NCBI GenBank assembly: GCA_008729055.1 | Contig: SDUX01000007.1 | Coordinates: 5,253,009 to 5,317,008, forward strand | Direction: 5' to 3' | Length of the DNA stretch: 64,000 nt | Origin: Pyropia haitanensis | Taxonomy: Eukaryota > Rhodophyta > Bangiophyceae > Bangiales > Bangiaceae | Part shown: piece after piece, positions 1 to 11,762 of the stretch | Numbering within the stretch: the first letter of the stretch is position 1 | Layout: the number at the start of each line of letters is the position of its first letter | Made by a program: the position numbers and the translations under genes | The notes under the pieces: model-generated | Told to the model about the DNA's origin: nothing | Database searches by the model: none | What the model saw: the letters and a program-made list of their open reading frames with translations, nothing else

Positions 1-323
1 ACGACAGCCCCATCCACCACACGGCGTAAGCGGCCGCCGGTCAGTTCGCGCGCCACCTGCGCAGCAAACCTCCCGCGCTGCAGCACTGCGTGCAGCCGCG
101 CCGTGCGCAGACCGCGCGTTCCCTCCGCGCCCCACAGGTCTCCGTACAGCGCCTGAGTGCGGGCGGCCAGCCACGCGCGCGACGCGACGCGCACCGCTTC
201 TGGGTCTGCCACGGAAATCGAAGCGTGCTCGGTCACTTGCTCGGGCGTCCGCACGCCGCAGTGTCACCAGCTGCGTGATGCGCTCCACAGCCGCCGCGCG
301 ATGGGCTGCCACCGCGCGCGCCG

Positions 324-3300
324 TCATGCCAATGCCACACGCCTCATGATACCGGCCCCGTGACAGTGTGTACACGGCGCCCGCAGGGGGGGGGCACCGT
401 GCCCGCGACTGGCGTGCGTCGCCGCGCGTACGCGGCCGGCCAGGCCACGCAGCGCAGCCGCGTACGCCTCCGCCGCAGTGCAGTCAGCCTCCATGGCGCC
501 CGCACGGTCCACTCGGTACGCCTCCAAGGGCGCGCGGCCGCCGTCGACGTCGGCCGCCACGACCCCGCGCGTCGACCGCGGCAGGCACGCCTTGCCACGC
601 GCACCGCCGCGTGCCGAGGCACGCGCCACCGGCGGCGCCCGGTCGCCGCCAGCAGTCCGCCCACGGCGGCGCAGAGCTCGACGCGGCCGTCTCGCCGTGC
701 ACGCGCCGCGCGGGGCCACGCACGCGGCGCACACAGCGGCGCGTTGCGTGCCTCTCGTCAGCGACCGCCATCGCGCCGGGCGCTGCGGGCGCGGACGGGC
801 TGCCCCGACTGCCGGGCGATCGTGCGGTACGCGCTGCCGCAGTCGCTTGCGACGCAGCCGCACTGCCGTCGCGGGTCGTCCGCCCCCAGCCCCCGCCACC
901 TCTTCGACACGCCGCCGCTGAGCTGAGGGTGATCGCGCACCCGTGTCTTCTCCCGCCCTCGGCCGCGTACGGCGCTTTCCAGTGCGCCCGCGGGGTGCCT
1001 GCAGCGGTACCACCGCCGGTGCGATCCCGGCCGCCGCGTCGGCCGCCGCCTCCACCGCCGCCGTAGCCGACGCAGAGAGGCCGGTCACACGCGTCACAAC
1101 GGCGTCGACCGCCAATGCGGCTCGCAGTAGCGCGTCATTGGCCACCAGCCGCGCGCGCTCCAGCCGCTGCGCCCAGATTCGAGGGCGCGGTGCCCACGCG
1201 GCGGCCTTTGGGCCACTTGACACCGCCGTCAGGACCGCGCGGACGCCGGGATCCGCCGACACAATCGTGAGCGTCTTGACATCAGCCACCAGGCAACCCT
1301 GCTTCTCCAGCTGTGTCGTTGGCGAGCCCGCCAGCCGCGGACGCACGCGCGCACCATCACGCCGCCGCGTCGCTGCCGCCACGTCGGACGCCTCCGCTTC
1401 CGCAGGCGTCGCCGGGCGCGACACAGAGAATGCCACGCAAACGCCGTCGGTTGTCAGGTTTGCTCCGACAACGCGTGTGCCTCCCGCAAGTGGCGGGCCT
1501 GGCAGTCGCGCCGCGAGCGCGGCCGCGCCCGACTTTGTTACCGCCGCCCGCCACTCCTTGTCGCCCACGCGCAGGCCGTTCACCAGGCGGCTGAGGCGCG
1601 CCCTTGTCAGCGTGCCGTGCATGTGCAGCGGTGCGGCCTTGCCGGGGATGAGCGCAAAAGGCCGGCGCACTTCCTCCTGCTGCACGGCCAGCAGGAACGG
1701 AAAGTACGCCACCACCGCGACGACACTGCCGCGGCGCCGCCGGTTGGGAAGAGCGCCGCTGGCCCTGAGGCCGCCTGCACGGAGGCGCTGCCGGTGTCGG
1801 CCGCCGGTGGCCCCTCTCCCGACGTCGTGGGCTGCACCCGCCCTCGCAGCGCCGCAATGGAACCCAGCACGGCTGTTCGTGCCGCAGCGTCAGGCACCGC
1901 CGACTCGAACCTGGTCGCCGCAGCCCCAGTCGGCGCGTCCAGAGCGCGCGCAAAGCACCAGCACGCGGTTGCAAACACGCCGCGTCGCCCGTCGCTGCCC
2001 GCGGGCCAACGGCCGCGGGCGCCCCGTCCGTCACCTTGCCCGCCAGGCCCCGGAGCGCGCGCTCGACGCGCGCCGCCGTTGTGCGCGCGAACCGCGTGAC
2101 CGTGGGCGTCCACTGCGCGCGGTCATTCTTCCCCGGCAGGTGCTCGTGACACGGCGCGTCCAGCGCGGGCGCGAGGTCCGTCAGCGCTGTTTGCGTCGCA
2201 GCCACCAGGGCGGGTACCGCGCCGCGCACGCGCGCCCCGGGGGGCGCGACGGCAGGCAGCACCAACCTCGCGTATGCAGGGCCGCTCAGCTTGTTCTCGC
2301 GTGCCCGCCCACACGCCGCGCACTCGACCGTCCTTGGCAGCGTACCGCCTTCCGCACCGGCAGCTGACCGCGTTACTGGCCCAGTGCCAATAAACGGTCC
2401 AGCCCGCGGGCGTCGACGGGAGCGCGCCTGCCCAGCCCGCCGCCCCGACCGCGGCGTACAGGCGGTGGGCGGTGTTCAGCCACAGCAGGCGCAAGCTAAA
2501 GTCGAACTGCGTATGGTGGCGCGACACGGCCTCAAACTTTGCGCTCAGCGCCGCGGATGTTGCCGCCCACGCGGCCGCGGCCGCCGGCAGCGGCGGCGGC
2601 TCGGCCGGAGGCGCCAGCGCGCGCACAAGCACCGTCAGCGGCACCGTCACCGTCGTCGTCACGGTCTCACGGTTCGCGTACGGGTCCGTCACAGCCGGGT
2701 CTTCGCCGCGGTCGTACACGTGCGGGTTCGTCGTACCGCCGAACGCTTTCGCAGGGCACGCCGCCGACCTCGTCGCGTGCGCTCGGCTCCGGCAGCGCGC
2801 GCAGGCGCGAGGGGGTCTTTCTACGGCGGTGCCCGCGCTCGTGACGCCCGCCGCGGCCGACCATCGCTTCTCGACGTCGGCAGAGCGGCGCGGGAGGCCG
2901 TGCGCCGTGCCGCTCACCAGCGGTGCCGCCCGCGTCGCGCGAAAGGCCAGCCGCGACGCGGCGTCCCCGTCGTGCGCCCGCGCGTGCACCCACGCGGTCG
3001 CTGTGGCCACCGCAGCCGCTACGGCTTCTGCGACCGCGTCAGCCGTCGTCAAAGCCGCGGTTCGCAGCGCTGCCTCCGAGGTCGTGCGGGGGACGGCAGC
3101 GGTACCGCGCCGGCGGTCGCCGCCGGCGGTCGCGGCGGGTCAGAGGGCGCGTCAGCGGCCGCGTCGACGGCGCCCGACGCGGCGCGCAGCGCGTTGATGA
3201 CAGCAACGAGGTCTGCTTCGGGAGTGCCATCGCGCACCGCGGTAGACACCGCCGTGACGTGCGCCAACACCTCTTCAGGCGCCACCGCTTGATGCACAAT

Positions 3301-3485
3301 GCCTCCAGCATAAAAGTGCGCTCGTCAGGTGGCGGCGCTTGCGCCGACCGCGGGGAACTGTCAGGCGCGGCACTGCCCGCGGCCACGCCCGATGCGGCGG
3401 TCGACATGGCGTCCTCCTCCGCGTCGCTGCCGTCCCCGCCATCGATGTCACTACCGTAGTCTGATGGCGTAAACGCCTCCATCAT
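324..3485 (-). pseudogene. Decayed TnpB/Fanzor-like (OMEGA nuclease family) gene
   Basis: The minus strand carries protein-like sequence broken into at least five frame segments between a possible ATG at 3485 and the end at 324. The longest piece (1715-324) has an FALIPGKAAPLHMHG block, a TDGVCVAFS block and then SADPGVRAVLTAV. This order matches eukaryotic TnpB/Fanzor proteins, in which the DPG aspartate is the first RuvC catalytic residue. Further on, in another frame, DERHATRRCVRR (about 760-725) resembles the DEF.TS..C..C zinc-ribbon start with its second Cys changed to Arg. AADVDGGRAPLE (about 570-535) resembles the terminal RDxNAA box with the Arg lost. Segments upstream (3485-2120) are Ala-rich and may be the N-terminal half. 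Family members are transposon-encoded RNA-guided nucleases. The frameshifts and altered residues suggest a dead copy. The family call rests on motif order by eye; no terminal repeats were found around it. Confidence 0.5.
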
Positions 3486-3857
3486 CGGCACGGTAGCGTT
3501 TTTGTGGGGGCCGCCGAGCCAGTCGCGCGCGTTGCGAACGCGGTGTCCGCGTCGGTGACGCCGTTTGTCAGATGCGGTGCGGCACGACCGCGATTCGGAC
3601 CGCGACAGCGCGCAAGGCAGCGCCTGAAGACGTGCGCGGCGCTGTGGGCCTCGCGCGAGTGGTCCATACTGGGAGCGACAGCGCCTGTGCGCGCCTGGCG
3701 ACGTTGGTGGGGTGGGCGCGCTCTCGGCCTGGCTTCCCCGAGGTGCGCCGCTGAGATCACAAGTCGGACCTCCGAGCTCAGCCTTCCCGCTAAGGCAACC
3801 GGTCAGGTCCTGAGCTTCGTACAAGACAGACCGACCGGTGGAGTTGTCCCGTATCCA

Positions 3858-4810
3858 CAGGCTCGGGTCGCATGGACGCACGAGGGCCCGATTTCATCGC
3901 ACCAATAAAAATCGAGGAGAGGACGATGCGTGGTGCAACTGATGGATGGGGGCGCGAGCTGTCGACCGCTCTCAGCCGCAGCCTGAATGTAGCGGCGCAC
4001 AGCGCTCGGGCTTGAAACAGCATCAGCCAGTAGAATCTCTGGGATACACAACTTACAGATGTTTTCGATCGCTGTCAAGCTTCGTGAAAAAATCACTTCA
4101 AAACTGGGATAGATGGATACATTTAGCAGTGTTATCTCTTGGACAGATGTACTTTGGAACGCGAGGGACTGCAGATGTCCCACTCTTGGGCTTTCAATTT
4201 GTCATGTACGTAAATACTGGTTTTGGTGTAGATGCTGCGGTGAGGACACTCGCCGGTTGGGGGCGTCTGCCTGCTGCGACAGCAGTGCGCCGAAGCACAA
4301 GGGACTGGTAACGGCTACCAGTGCGCACAGGCCGGCACGCGGCCGCCGGCCAATGGGAGTTGGGTGTCGATAGCGCTAGCGGCTGGCGGCGGGGGGCAGC
4401 GGCAACCGGCAGGGGTTGGGGTTGGTGGCGGGCGGCGGCCGCCGCTGCCGGAGAGGTTGGGGCGGGAGGGGCCGGCGCCCGCCGGCAGCATCAGTCACCG
4501 CTGGGTTGGAGCGCGGCGATTCGCAGCACTACTGGCCGAAGGGGAGCGTCGACGGCTGCTCGTGCGGTGGCTGCTTCTCCAGTCAGCCGCGGAAGGGGCA
4601 ATCCCTTGAAGCATGAACGAATCAATAAAGGAGACAGCTTGATAAGCCCAACATCTGAGCGAACTTACGTACTTATGGGCGACATCGACTAGAGTCATGA
4701 ACCTTTGAAGCTGTCACGAAAATATGACAGCTCGTCGGGGGTTAATCGAGTTTCATTTGTAATGTCCTATTCAAAACTCAGAACGCGTGTGTGCTTGGGA
4801 CGCGAGCCTA
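3858..4810. mobile_element. piggyBac-type MITE, copy 1 (degraded)
   Basis: This is a 953-bp AT-richer block that is the inverted counterpart of the element at 42771-44204. Shared stretches include the segments around 3890-4210 and 4480-4800. Its right end (4786-4810, starting CGTGTGTGCTTGGGACG) is a 25-bp inverted repeat followed by TTAA at 4811-4814. The left end (3858-3882, starting CAGGCTCGGGTCGCATGG) is a diverged match, and its flank reads TCCA instead of TTAA. No transposase reading frame is present, so it is non-autonomous. The damaged left end suggests it is an older insertion than copy 2. Confidence 0.7.
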
Positions 4811-4904
4811 TTAACACTGGTGTGGGTTCGATTTCAGGCATGCGACAGCGAATTTTGCAGGATTTTCAAGGCGATTTGCACAACACGTCGAACGAGTAGT
4901 AATA

Positions 4905-4964
4905 TCCCAGTAGTACTACTGGTGAGTGGTGGCATCCCAGTAGTACTACTGGTGAGCGGTGGCA
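4905..4964. repeat. Two tandem 30-bp units, each with a 16-bp palindrome
   Basis: The unit is repeated twice with one mismatch (GAGTGG versus GAGCGG). Each unit contains the perfect palindrome CCAGTAGTACTACTGG, at 4907-4922 and 4937-4952. It lies about 95 bp beyond the right end of the MITE, in otherwise unremarkable AT-richer DNA. A protein-binding site or transposon end is possible; nothing more can be said. Confidence 0.8.
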
Positions 4965-6271
4965 TCCGTGAGCCGTGCCACGCGTGAATGCGAGAAGTAC
5001 AACTCGACTTGATCGTGGCCAGGTTAACTACTAAGAATTGTTCAAGGAAATTGTTTCATGATTTTATCAAGTCCGCACAGTTCCATAGAACACGTTGAAG
5101 TTTGGTGTACCCGCGTCCGCCTCATTGCCCTGTGCCGCGCCATGCCCTCGTCCCGCCCCTTGCCGGCCGGCGCCAGCAGTCCACGTCCGAGAAAGGGTTA
5201 AGCGCTGCAAGTAAGTATGGATTGATGGAAGTAAGGTTGGCAACCCACAACCCGCGATGAGGTTACTTGAAGGGTCCAGACGTACTCGTACCTGGATACT
5301 CGGTCGCGGGTTGCCGCCACGTCGGCACGTTGTCCCATCGTGCACCAAGGTCGTTTCGCTCAGTTCCGTTTTCTCCTCTCGGCAGGCGTCGGGCGGCTCT
5401 CCTGTTTGCACCAGCACTCGCCCAGCACTCCCGGGGCCGCCATTTCTGTCGTCGCCGCGCCAGCGGCGCACCGCCCGGGCAGTGGCGGCGGCGGCGGCCT
5501 CGGCGCCCGCACCGGCGGCGCGGCGGCCGCCGCCCTCCGCCAAATCTGGTGCGTGGCCGCTCTGGGCGCGCGTGGTTGCGCTGCTGGCCGCTTCCGCGCG
5601 GCGTTTGTCGCGGGAGGCGACGGCTGTAGAGGCGGACCAGGGGGAAGGGGCGCCGAGGGGGGAAGGGGGGGGGGGGGGGGGGGGGAGGGGGGGCGTGACC
5701 GTACGCATCGTTGGCGAATGGGTGCGGGATACGCTGTTGGGAGGGGCGGCGGAGAGGGGGGGGGGGCGGCGCGACGGCGGCGGCGGTGGTGGTGGCGGGG
5801 CGGGCGGCGGCGGCGGCGGCGGCCTTTCTCCGCGGCCGCCTCGGCGTGTCCCTCCGCCACGCGGTGGCGGTGGCGGCCGCGCACGGGGCGGCGGCGGAGG
5901 TGGCGGCGGTGGCGGCGACGGCGCCTGTGGCGGCGGCGTCTGCGGAAGACGCGGCGGCGGCGGTAGCGGGGGCGGCGGCGGCGGCTGGTGCGGCCACGCG
6001 CGGGGAGGTACATGGCGGCGCCGCCGCCGGTGGGGTACCGGCCCGAGGCGGAGGCGGCGGTGGCAGCGGCGGCGGCGGCGGCGGTGGCGGTCGCAGTGGG
6101 CCCCGCCGCGGTGGCGGTGGGAGGGGAGGTCCGTGGAAGTGAGAATGCTGCGGAGGAGTTCCCGCTTCGGGAGCGAGGCGGGGCAGGAGGGGAGGGGAGG
6201 GGCGCCGGGGGGGGGATCCGCCTCGACGGTGGGAAGGTAGCACAGGCGTTCGAGCATCCACGACAGTAGCG
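4965..6271. other. Intergenic, G/C-rich, no supported gene
   Basis: From 5250 on, all six frames are open for long stretches because of triplet GGC/GCC repeats and G runs (e.g. 5660-5690). Plus-strand phrases such as FLRGRLGVSLRHAVAVAAA (about 5823-5880) look mildly protein-like, but no frame continues and no family is recognisable. Confidence 0.5.
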
Positions 6272-7413
6272 GAGGCCGCTGCCGCCGTCGCCGGCGGCGG
6301 ACGTATGGGCGGCCTCCCCGGAGACGGCGGGGGGGGGCGGCCAAGGCAGGGACCCTCCCCCCCTCCGCGTGAAGCCCCCGTCCCCCCGCGTCGTCGCCCC
6401 CCCACCTCCCGCGTCAGCCCCCCCCCCCCGCCCGCGTCGCCCCCCCCCTCCCCCCCGCATCATCTTCCACCCTCCCCTTCTCTCCCACGCCCCCCCCCCT
6501 GAACTCCCCCCGCCCCCCCCCACCGTACCGTCACGGCGCGTCGGCCACGGCCACCACGCACCCTACCCCCACCACGGCCGCTACCCCCCCCCCCATACCA
6601 CCCACCGCAACACCCCACTCCGGGTTACGGCCCCCCCGGACCCCGCCCCCGGCACCCGACGGCGCCAGCGCCGCCCCGATGTGCTCGATGGCGGGCGGGG
6701 CGGCGGGGGGGGTCGCCGCCGCCGCGCCGGAGCTCGTCGATGGTCTCGCCGTCGCGGCGGCCGCCCCGCTGGGGACGCCCGCTCGGGAGGAGGAGGTCGC
6801 CGCAACGGCCGCGGTGGCAGGGGCGGTGGAGCGGCTGGCGGCCGCGTCGCCGGCGGCGACGGCGGCCGAGGCAGCCGCCGCGGAGCTCCCGCCGCTCGTC
6901 GCCCACCCGCCGGCGCGCCGGGGGGGGGGGGGCGGGGGGGGGGGGGGAGGGGAGGGAATGTGACACGCGGCCGGGGAAGGGCGCCGCCAAGGGGGGGGGG
7001 GGCGGGCGTGCCGGGCTCCTCAACGCTGCGAGGGCGCGGCGAGCGCAAAGACGATGGGGGGGGGGGGGAAAGACGGCCGAGAGCAGAGCTGTGCACGCCC
7101 CCCCCCCCCCCAATGGCCAGAACCAGCGATTGCCTTGGTGCAGCCAATGCCAGCAGACCAGCCTACGCGGGAGCCTCGTGGCACCGTGAAGTCGGCTCGT
7201 CGCACTTGTTGGACACCCGCCACACCCCGGGCTCCACAGCGGGACTGGAGGGGTCATGTTCCGATGTACGGCCAAATCCTTTGCTAATATGGACTTGAAT
7301 CAGCTGGTCCCCTGACGCTTAGAGGCCAGATCCCAGGGGACCAGGGGGGGGGCCGATTCCAGGCAATCCAGGGGGGGGGGTGGTCCCCTCAGGCCGAGTG
7401 GATACTGCTTCCC
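6272..7413. repeat. Dispersed 1.1-kb repeat, copy A
   Basis: This block matches 60394-61372 in the same orientation. From about 7100 to 7360 the two copies are almost identical; the 5' part is C/G-run-rich and varies in run length. Copy A has about 150 bp (around 6625-6780) that copy B lacks. Near the 3' end is a perfect 11-bp inverted repeat, CTGGTCCCCTG (7304-7314) and CAGGGGACCAG (7334-7344), with a 19-nt loop. Similarity stops after GATACTGCTTCCC. No conserved coding frame was found. It is probably a mobile or segmentally duplicated element of unknown class. Confidence 0.8.
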
Positions 7414-8249
7414 CGTCCCGCGAGGGGCGGCGAGCCGGCAAATTGTGTACGAGGCGAACTACTTTCGAACACGCCTGTTCAAGGGTAGTTGGCCAAACGA
7501 TGCCACACGCACAATGGGCAGGCTGTCGCCTCCTCATTTCTTTCGGCAATAATTTCTACTGACTGTCAGGTACGTGCAAGCCGCGAGCCCCCCCCCCCCT
7601 CACAGCACCCCCCCCGCCTAGACGCGCGCCGCCCAATCTCCCCCCCCCCACCATTGACCGCCCCCCGCCGCGTCGCACCCACGCCCGCCGCAGGCGGCAG
7701 CCTGGCACGCGCGCGCGGCGGCCAGACCGGCCGGCCCCGTTTGCGGGGCGCCGCCGGCCGCCCCCCCCCCCGCGCGTCGGCCCCGCCTCCGCCGCCTCCT
7801 CCCCTCCCCCCGCTCCCCTTCCCGTTGGCAGACCCCCACCGGGTGCGGCCAGCGCATCTGGCGTCGGCGCCCCCTCCCCCCGCCGCCCCGGCCGCGCGTC
7901 ACGCCGTCACGGACGCGGCCGGCGGCGCGTCGTCCCCCCCCTACCCCCCCCCCCCCCTCCCCCCCACCCCCTCCTCCCCCAACCACGCGGTGCTTGCCGC
8001 GAGCGCTCCCCCCCCCCCCCCCTCCCCCCCCTAGACCCTGCAGGCACGCAGCCTTGCAGGTGTTGGACGCGGCGAGGCCCGCCCGCACCGCCGCTGCTGC
8101 CGGGGCCTTGGCCGCGCGCAGGCGCGCGGCGGCGGGTGGCGGGAGGCCCTATGACGCGCGGCGTGTGGCGGCGCCGCTGGTGAGGTCTGGCCGACGCGCC
8201 CGCCGCCCCTGCTGTCGCCGCCCGCCGCCCACCCCCCGCCGCCTGCCGC

Positions 8250-8298
<49 letters not shown>

Positions 8299-9059
8299 TC
8301 CTGTCGCTGTCGCTGCCGCCGCGGTCGGCCGTGGCACCCTCTGCCCCCGCACAGCGGCCGGCAGGTGGGGTGCTGGGTGGGTGGGTGGGTGAGGCGGGAC
8401 CTACGACCCGGCCGCCCGTGGCACCGCCGCCGCCGCCCAGCGCGCGTGCCGCCTGGCGCTGGCTGTCTGCGCTGCCGCAGCCTGCCCCTACGTGCCTGCC
8501 AGACGTCGGCCGTGGTCTGGCCACCACCCAAGCTAGGGGTGGCCCCGAGGGGCGGGGTTACAGACGTACGGGGGTGGGGGGGGCGGCGAAGCGGGGAGAG
8601 GGGGGTTGAGTAGAGAGGGCTAACGTCTGCACGGGTCGCAGCCTGCCTGCTTTGGTGTGACCGGGGGGGGGGGGGGGGGGGGAGGGGGGGAGGGTGGAGG
8701 GCAGCTGCTCACCCCGCCTGCGCCCTGCCGGCTGACCTGGCCCCCTCTGTTTTTTTGTGGTGGTGCTGCCGCGCGGGCCACCCGGCTGCTGCCCCTCGTG
8801 GGTGGGGCGTAGGGTTGGCCGTCGGCCGACGCGAGTTCAGCCTCCCCCGGGCCGCCCATTCCGCCCCTCCACCTCTCCCCACATGAGGTGGGCATATCAG
8901 GGGGGCGCCGATTGTCAGCAGCCGCGGTCGGCGGCGCCGCCACCCCCCCCACGCTGCCGCCCTCCACCCCCCCTGCTGCCGCCGCCGCCGCGGCTACCGC
9001 CGCCGCCGCCGCCGCTGTCGCCGCCGCCGCCGCTGTCGCCGCCGCCGCCGCCGCCGCCG
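7414..9059. other. Simple-sequence intergenic region with (GCC)n microsatellite
   Basis: The region has C runs at 7590-8030, a pure (GCC/CGC) triplet tract at about 8238-8297, a short GGTG repeat at 8372-8391 and a run of more than 20 Gs after 8660. Frames are open only because of composition. No gene is supported. Confidence 0.6.
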
Positions 9060-10530
9060 TCACGCGGGCCGCCCCGACGCGGGCCGCGGTGCCGCGGGCG
9101 GGGCGGCACCGCCGCGAGCGGGCGACCGGGCGGCCGCGAGGCGGTCGGCGTGCGCGGCCGCGGCGCGCGGCGCGCGGCGCCGCCCGCCACGGCGCGCCGC
9201 CCGCGGGCGGCGGGCGGGCACCGCCGCGGGCGCCGCCCGCAGATCCGCGCGCGGCCGCCGGCCGCACCCCCCCGCGCGCCGGCGGCGCCACGCGCCCGCA
9301 CGGGGCGCGCACACGCACGCCGCCGCGGGCGCCTCCAACCCCCCCGCCCCCCCGCCCGGTGGCGTCCCCTCGCCCGCCGCCCCCAGCGCCGCCGCCACCC
9401 GCCCGACCACCGGCGGCACGTCGGCGGCGGGGGCCTCCCCCCCACCCGCGGCCGCCGCGGCGGCGCCCCCGCCGGCGGCGGCCGCCGCGTCGGCCAGGGC
9501 GGCCACCCCCTGCGCGACGGCGCGCCACCCGTCGGCGGGGCCCGCCCCCCCCCCCGCCCGCGCGCCCGGCGCCACCCCCGCCTCCAGCGCCGCGAGGCCG
9601 GCGGCGGCCAGCGGGCGCCCGCCGACGGCCACCCCCGCCAGCACGTCCGCGGCGGCCGCCACCGCCACGCCACCGCCGCCCCGGCCGCCGCCACCGCCGC
9701 CGACACCGCCGCCGCGGGCTGCGACGGCCGCCAGGGCGGCCACCGCCGCGGTGGCGGCGGCCACCGCGTACGCCCCGTCCGCGGAACCCGCCGCCACCAC
9801 CGCCGCGACGGCGCGCAGCGACGCCGCCACCGCCGCGGGCGGCGGTGGGGGCGCCCCCCCCGCCGCCGCCGCCGACCGCGCCACCGCCGCCGGCAGCCGC
9901 AGGTCCGCCCCCGCGTAGTACACCACCGGCGCGAGGGCGTCGGCCCAGGTGGCGGCGGCCGCCGCCGCCGCCGTCGCGTCCTCCCCCCCCCCCCCTTCCC
10001 CGCCGCCGCCGCCGCCGCCGCGCGGCGGACCAGCGCAGGCAGCGCGGCGGCGTCGGCGGCGGCGGTGGCGGCGGCGGCGGCGCCCCCCCGGGGCGCTCGC
10101 GCCAGCACCGCGGCGGCGAGCGCCGCCCACGCGGCCCCGTCGGGGGTGGCGGCGGCGACCGCCACGCGCGGCACCACCGCCGCCACCCGCACGGCGGCGG
10201 CGGGCGGCAGCGCCGCCGCCACCGCCGCCGCCGCGGGGGCGGCGTCGCTTCCACCGCCGCCGCCGCCGCCGACGCCGCCGTCGACGCCGCCACCGCCCGC
10301 CGCCGCCCCCGCCGCCCCCGCCCCCGCCCCCGCCGGCAGCAGCAGCGCCGCGACGAGGCGGCGGCAGGCGGCGCCGCCGGCGGCGGCGGGCGGGGCGGCC
10401 GCCCAGGCGGCCGCCCAGGACGCCACCGGCGCCGCGCTCACGAGCGGCGACAGGTGCGCCGCCGCCGCCACGAGCAGCGCCGCCGCGCGCGCAAGCGGCG
10501 GCTCCCCCGCGCCCGCCGCTACCGCCGGTC

Positions 10531-10569
<39 letters not shown>

Positions 10570-11762
10570 TGGGGGTGCGCAGCGCGCGCCCCCCCACCGC
10601 CGCCATCACCGACGCGTCCAGCACCGCCACCGCCGACGCGGCCACGACCGCCCATGCCGATGGGGCGCGCGCCACCCCCCCGCCCACCCCCGCCGCCGCC
10701 GCCACCACCGCCGCCCCCGCCCGCCCCCCCCCCCTGGCCCCACCGGCGGCCGCCGCCGCGGGCGCTCCCCCCCCCCGCCCCCCCCCCCCCCCCCGCCCCG
10801 GGGGGCACCGCCCGCAGCCACGCGGCCAGCCCCAGCGCGACCGCCCCGTCGGCGGCGCGGCGGAGGGCGGGCACCCCCCCCCCCCCCCCCCCCCCCCGCC
10901 CCCCCCCCCCCGGCGGCGCCCCCCGCCAGCGGCGCCGCCGCGACCACCGCCGGCAGCAGGGCGGCGCCGACCGCCGCGGCGGCGCCGGGCGGCGCCGCGA
11001 CCAGCAGCCGCGGCAGCGCCGCAAACGCGTCGGCGGCGGCGGCGAGGGCGCGCGCGCGGGGGAGGGCGTCCGCGGGGTCCCCGGCGGGCGTCGCCTCCCC
11101 CCACACCGTGCGGAGGGTGGCCGCCAGGCCCGCCGCGTCCGCGACGGACAGGGCGGCGGCGGCGGGCGGGAGGGCGCCCCCGCCCCCGTCGCCGCCCCCG
11201 CCGCCGCCGCACCTACCACCACCACCGCCGCCGCCACCGCCGTAGCCGCCGCCGCCGCCTCCGTGCCACCGCGCGGCGGCCGTGCGCAGCGTGTACACCA
11301 CGCGGGATGACGGAGGGTGAGGCAGGCAGGGGGGGCAGCGGGCGGCAGTGGCGGCGGTGGCGGGGGCCACGCCTGTGAGTCCCGGGGCGCGGTGGGGAGT
11401 GGCATGGTGGTGCACGCCAGGGGAGGGTGGGGGGCCGCTAAGCAGGGGGCAATGGGGGGAGACGCCCCCGCGCTCCGCCCCGCCGCCGCCGCATGCCAGT
11501 GGTGATGCCGGCTGCGGCGGCGGCGGCGCGGCGCGAGGTCGTTCGCGGCGCGGCGTGCGTCGCCGGCTGGGTGGCGGCGCCTGTGGCTGGCGGTGGGGGC
11601 GCAGCCGCCGCCGTGAAAGCTCGCGCGGTTGTACGTCTTGCCGACCACCACGAAAGCCACGGACCGCACCCGCAGCACGTCTCCCACCTTTCTTCCCCAG
11701 CCCCCGCCCCCCCCCTGCGCGGTTTGCCCCATCCCACTGGCCGCCAAATCCAGGCCGCCCAA
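9060..11762 (-). CDS. Large Ala-rich, probably helical-repeat protein, frame-broken
   Basis: Minus-strand sequence gives long amphipathic Ala/Leu/Val helices that stay protein-like only if the frame is switched several times. One piece lies at about 11300-10920 (ADAAGLAATLRTVWGEA, DAFAALPRLLVAAPPGA). The next runs from about 10880 to 10790 (GAVALGLAAWLRAVPPGA), another from about 10690 to 10000 (SAWAVVAASAVAVLDASVM), and the last from about 9985 to 9350 (TWADALAPVVYYAGADLRL). Each switch falls at a C run on the plus strand (about 10891-10910, 10725-10798, 9980-9995), which points to homopolymer length errors or mutation. A possible first exon (11726-11626, GDVLRVRSVAFVVVGKT) ends at a GTACAA donor-like site. 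The repeating helices recall HEAT/ARM-type scaffolds, but no family can be named. Boundaries are rough. Confidence 0.4.

Noticed and set aside
4899..4965. CRISPR-like tandem repeat
   Set aside because: Only two adjacent units without spacers, in a eukaryotic context; a simple tandem duplication.
5067..6523. Several 200-425-codon Pro/Arg/Gly frames on both strands
   Set aside because: All frames are open at once because of triplet repeats and G/C runs; none has a motif, sensible start or natural composition.
8757..11378. 873-codon plus-strand frame of Pro/Arg
   Set aside because: It is the mirror of the Ala-rich minus-strand gene; composition is pure codon shadow (CCG, CGC) without hydrophobic helices.
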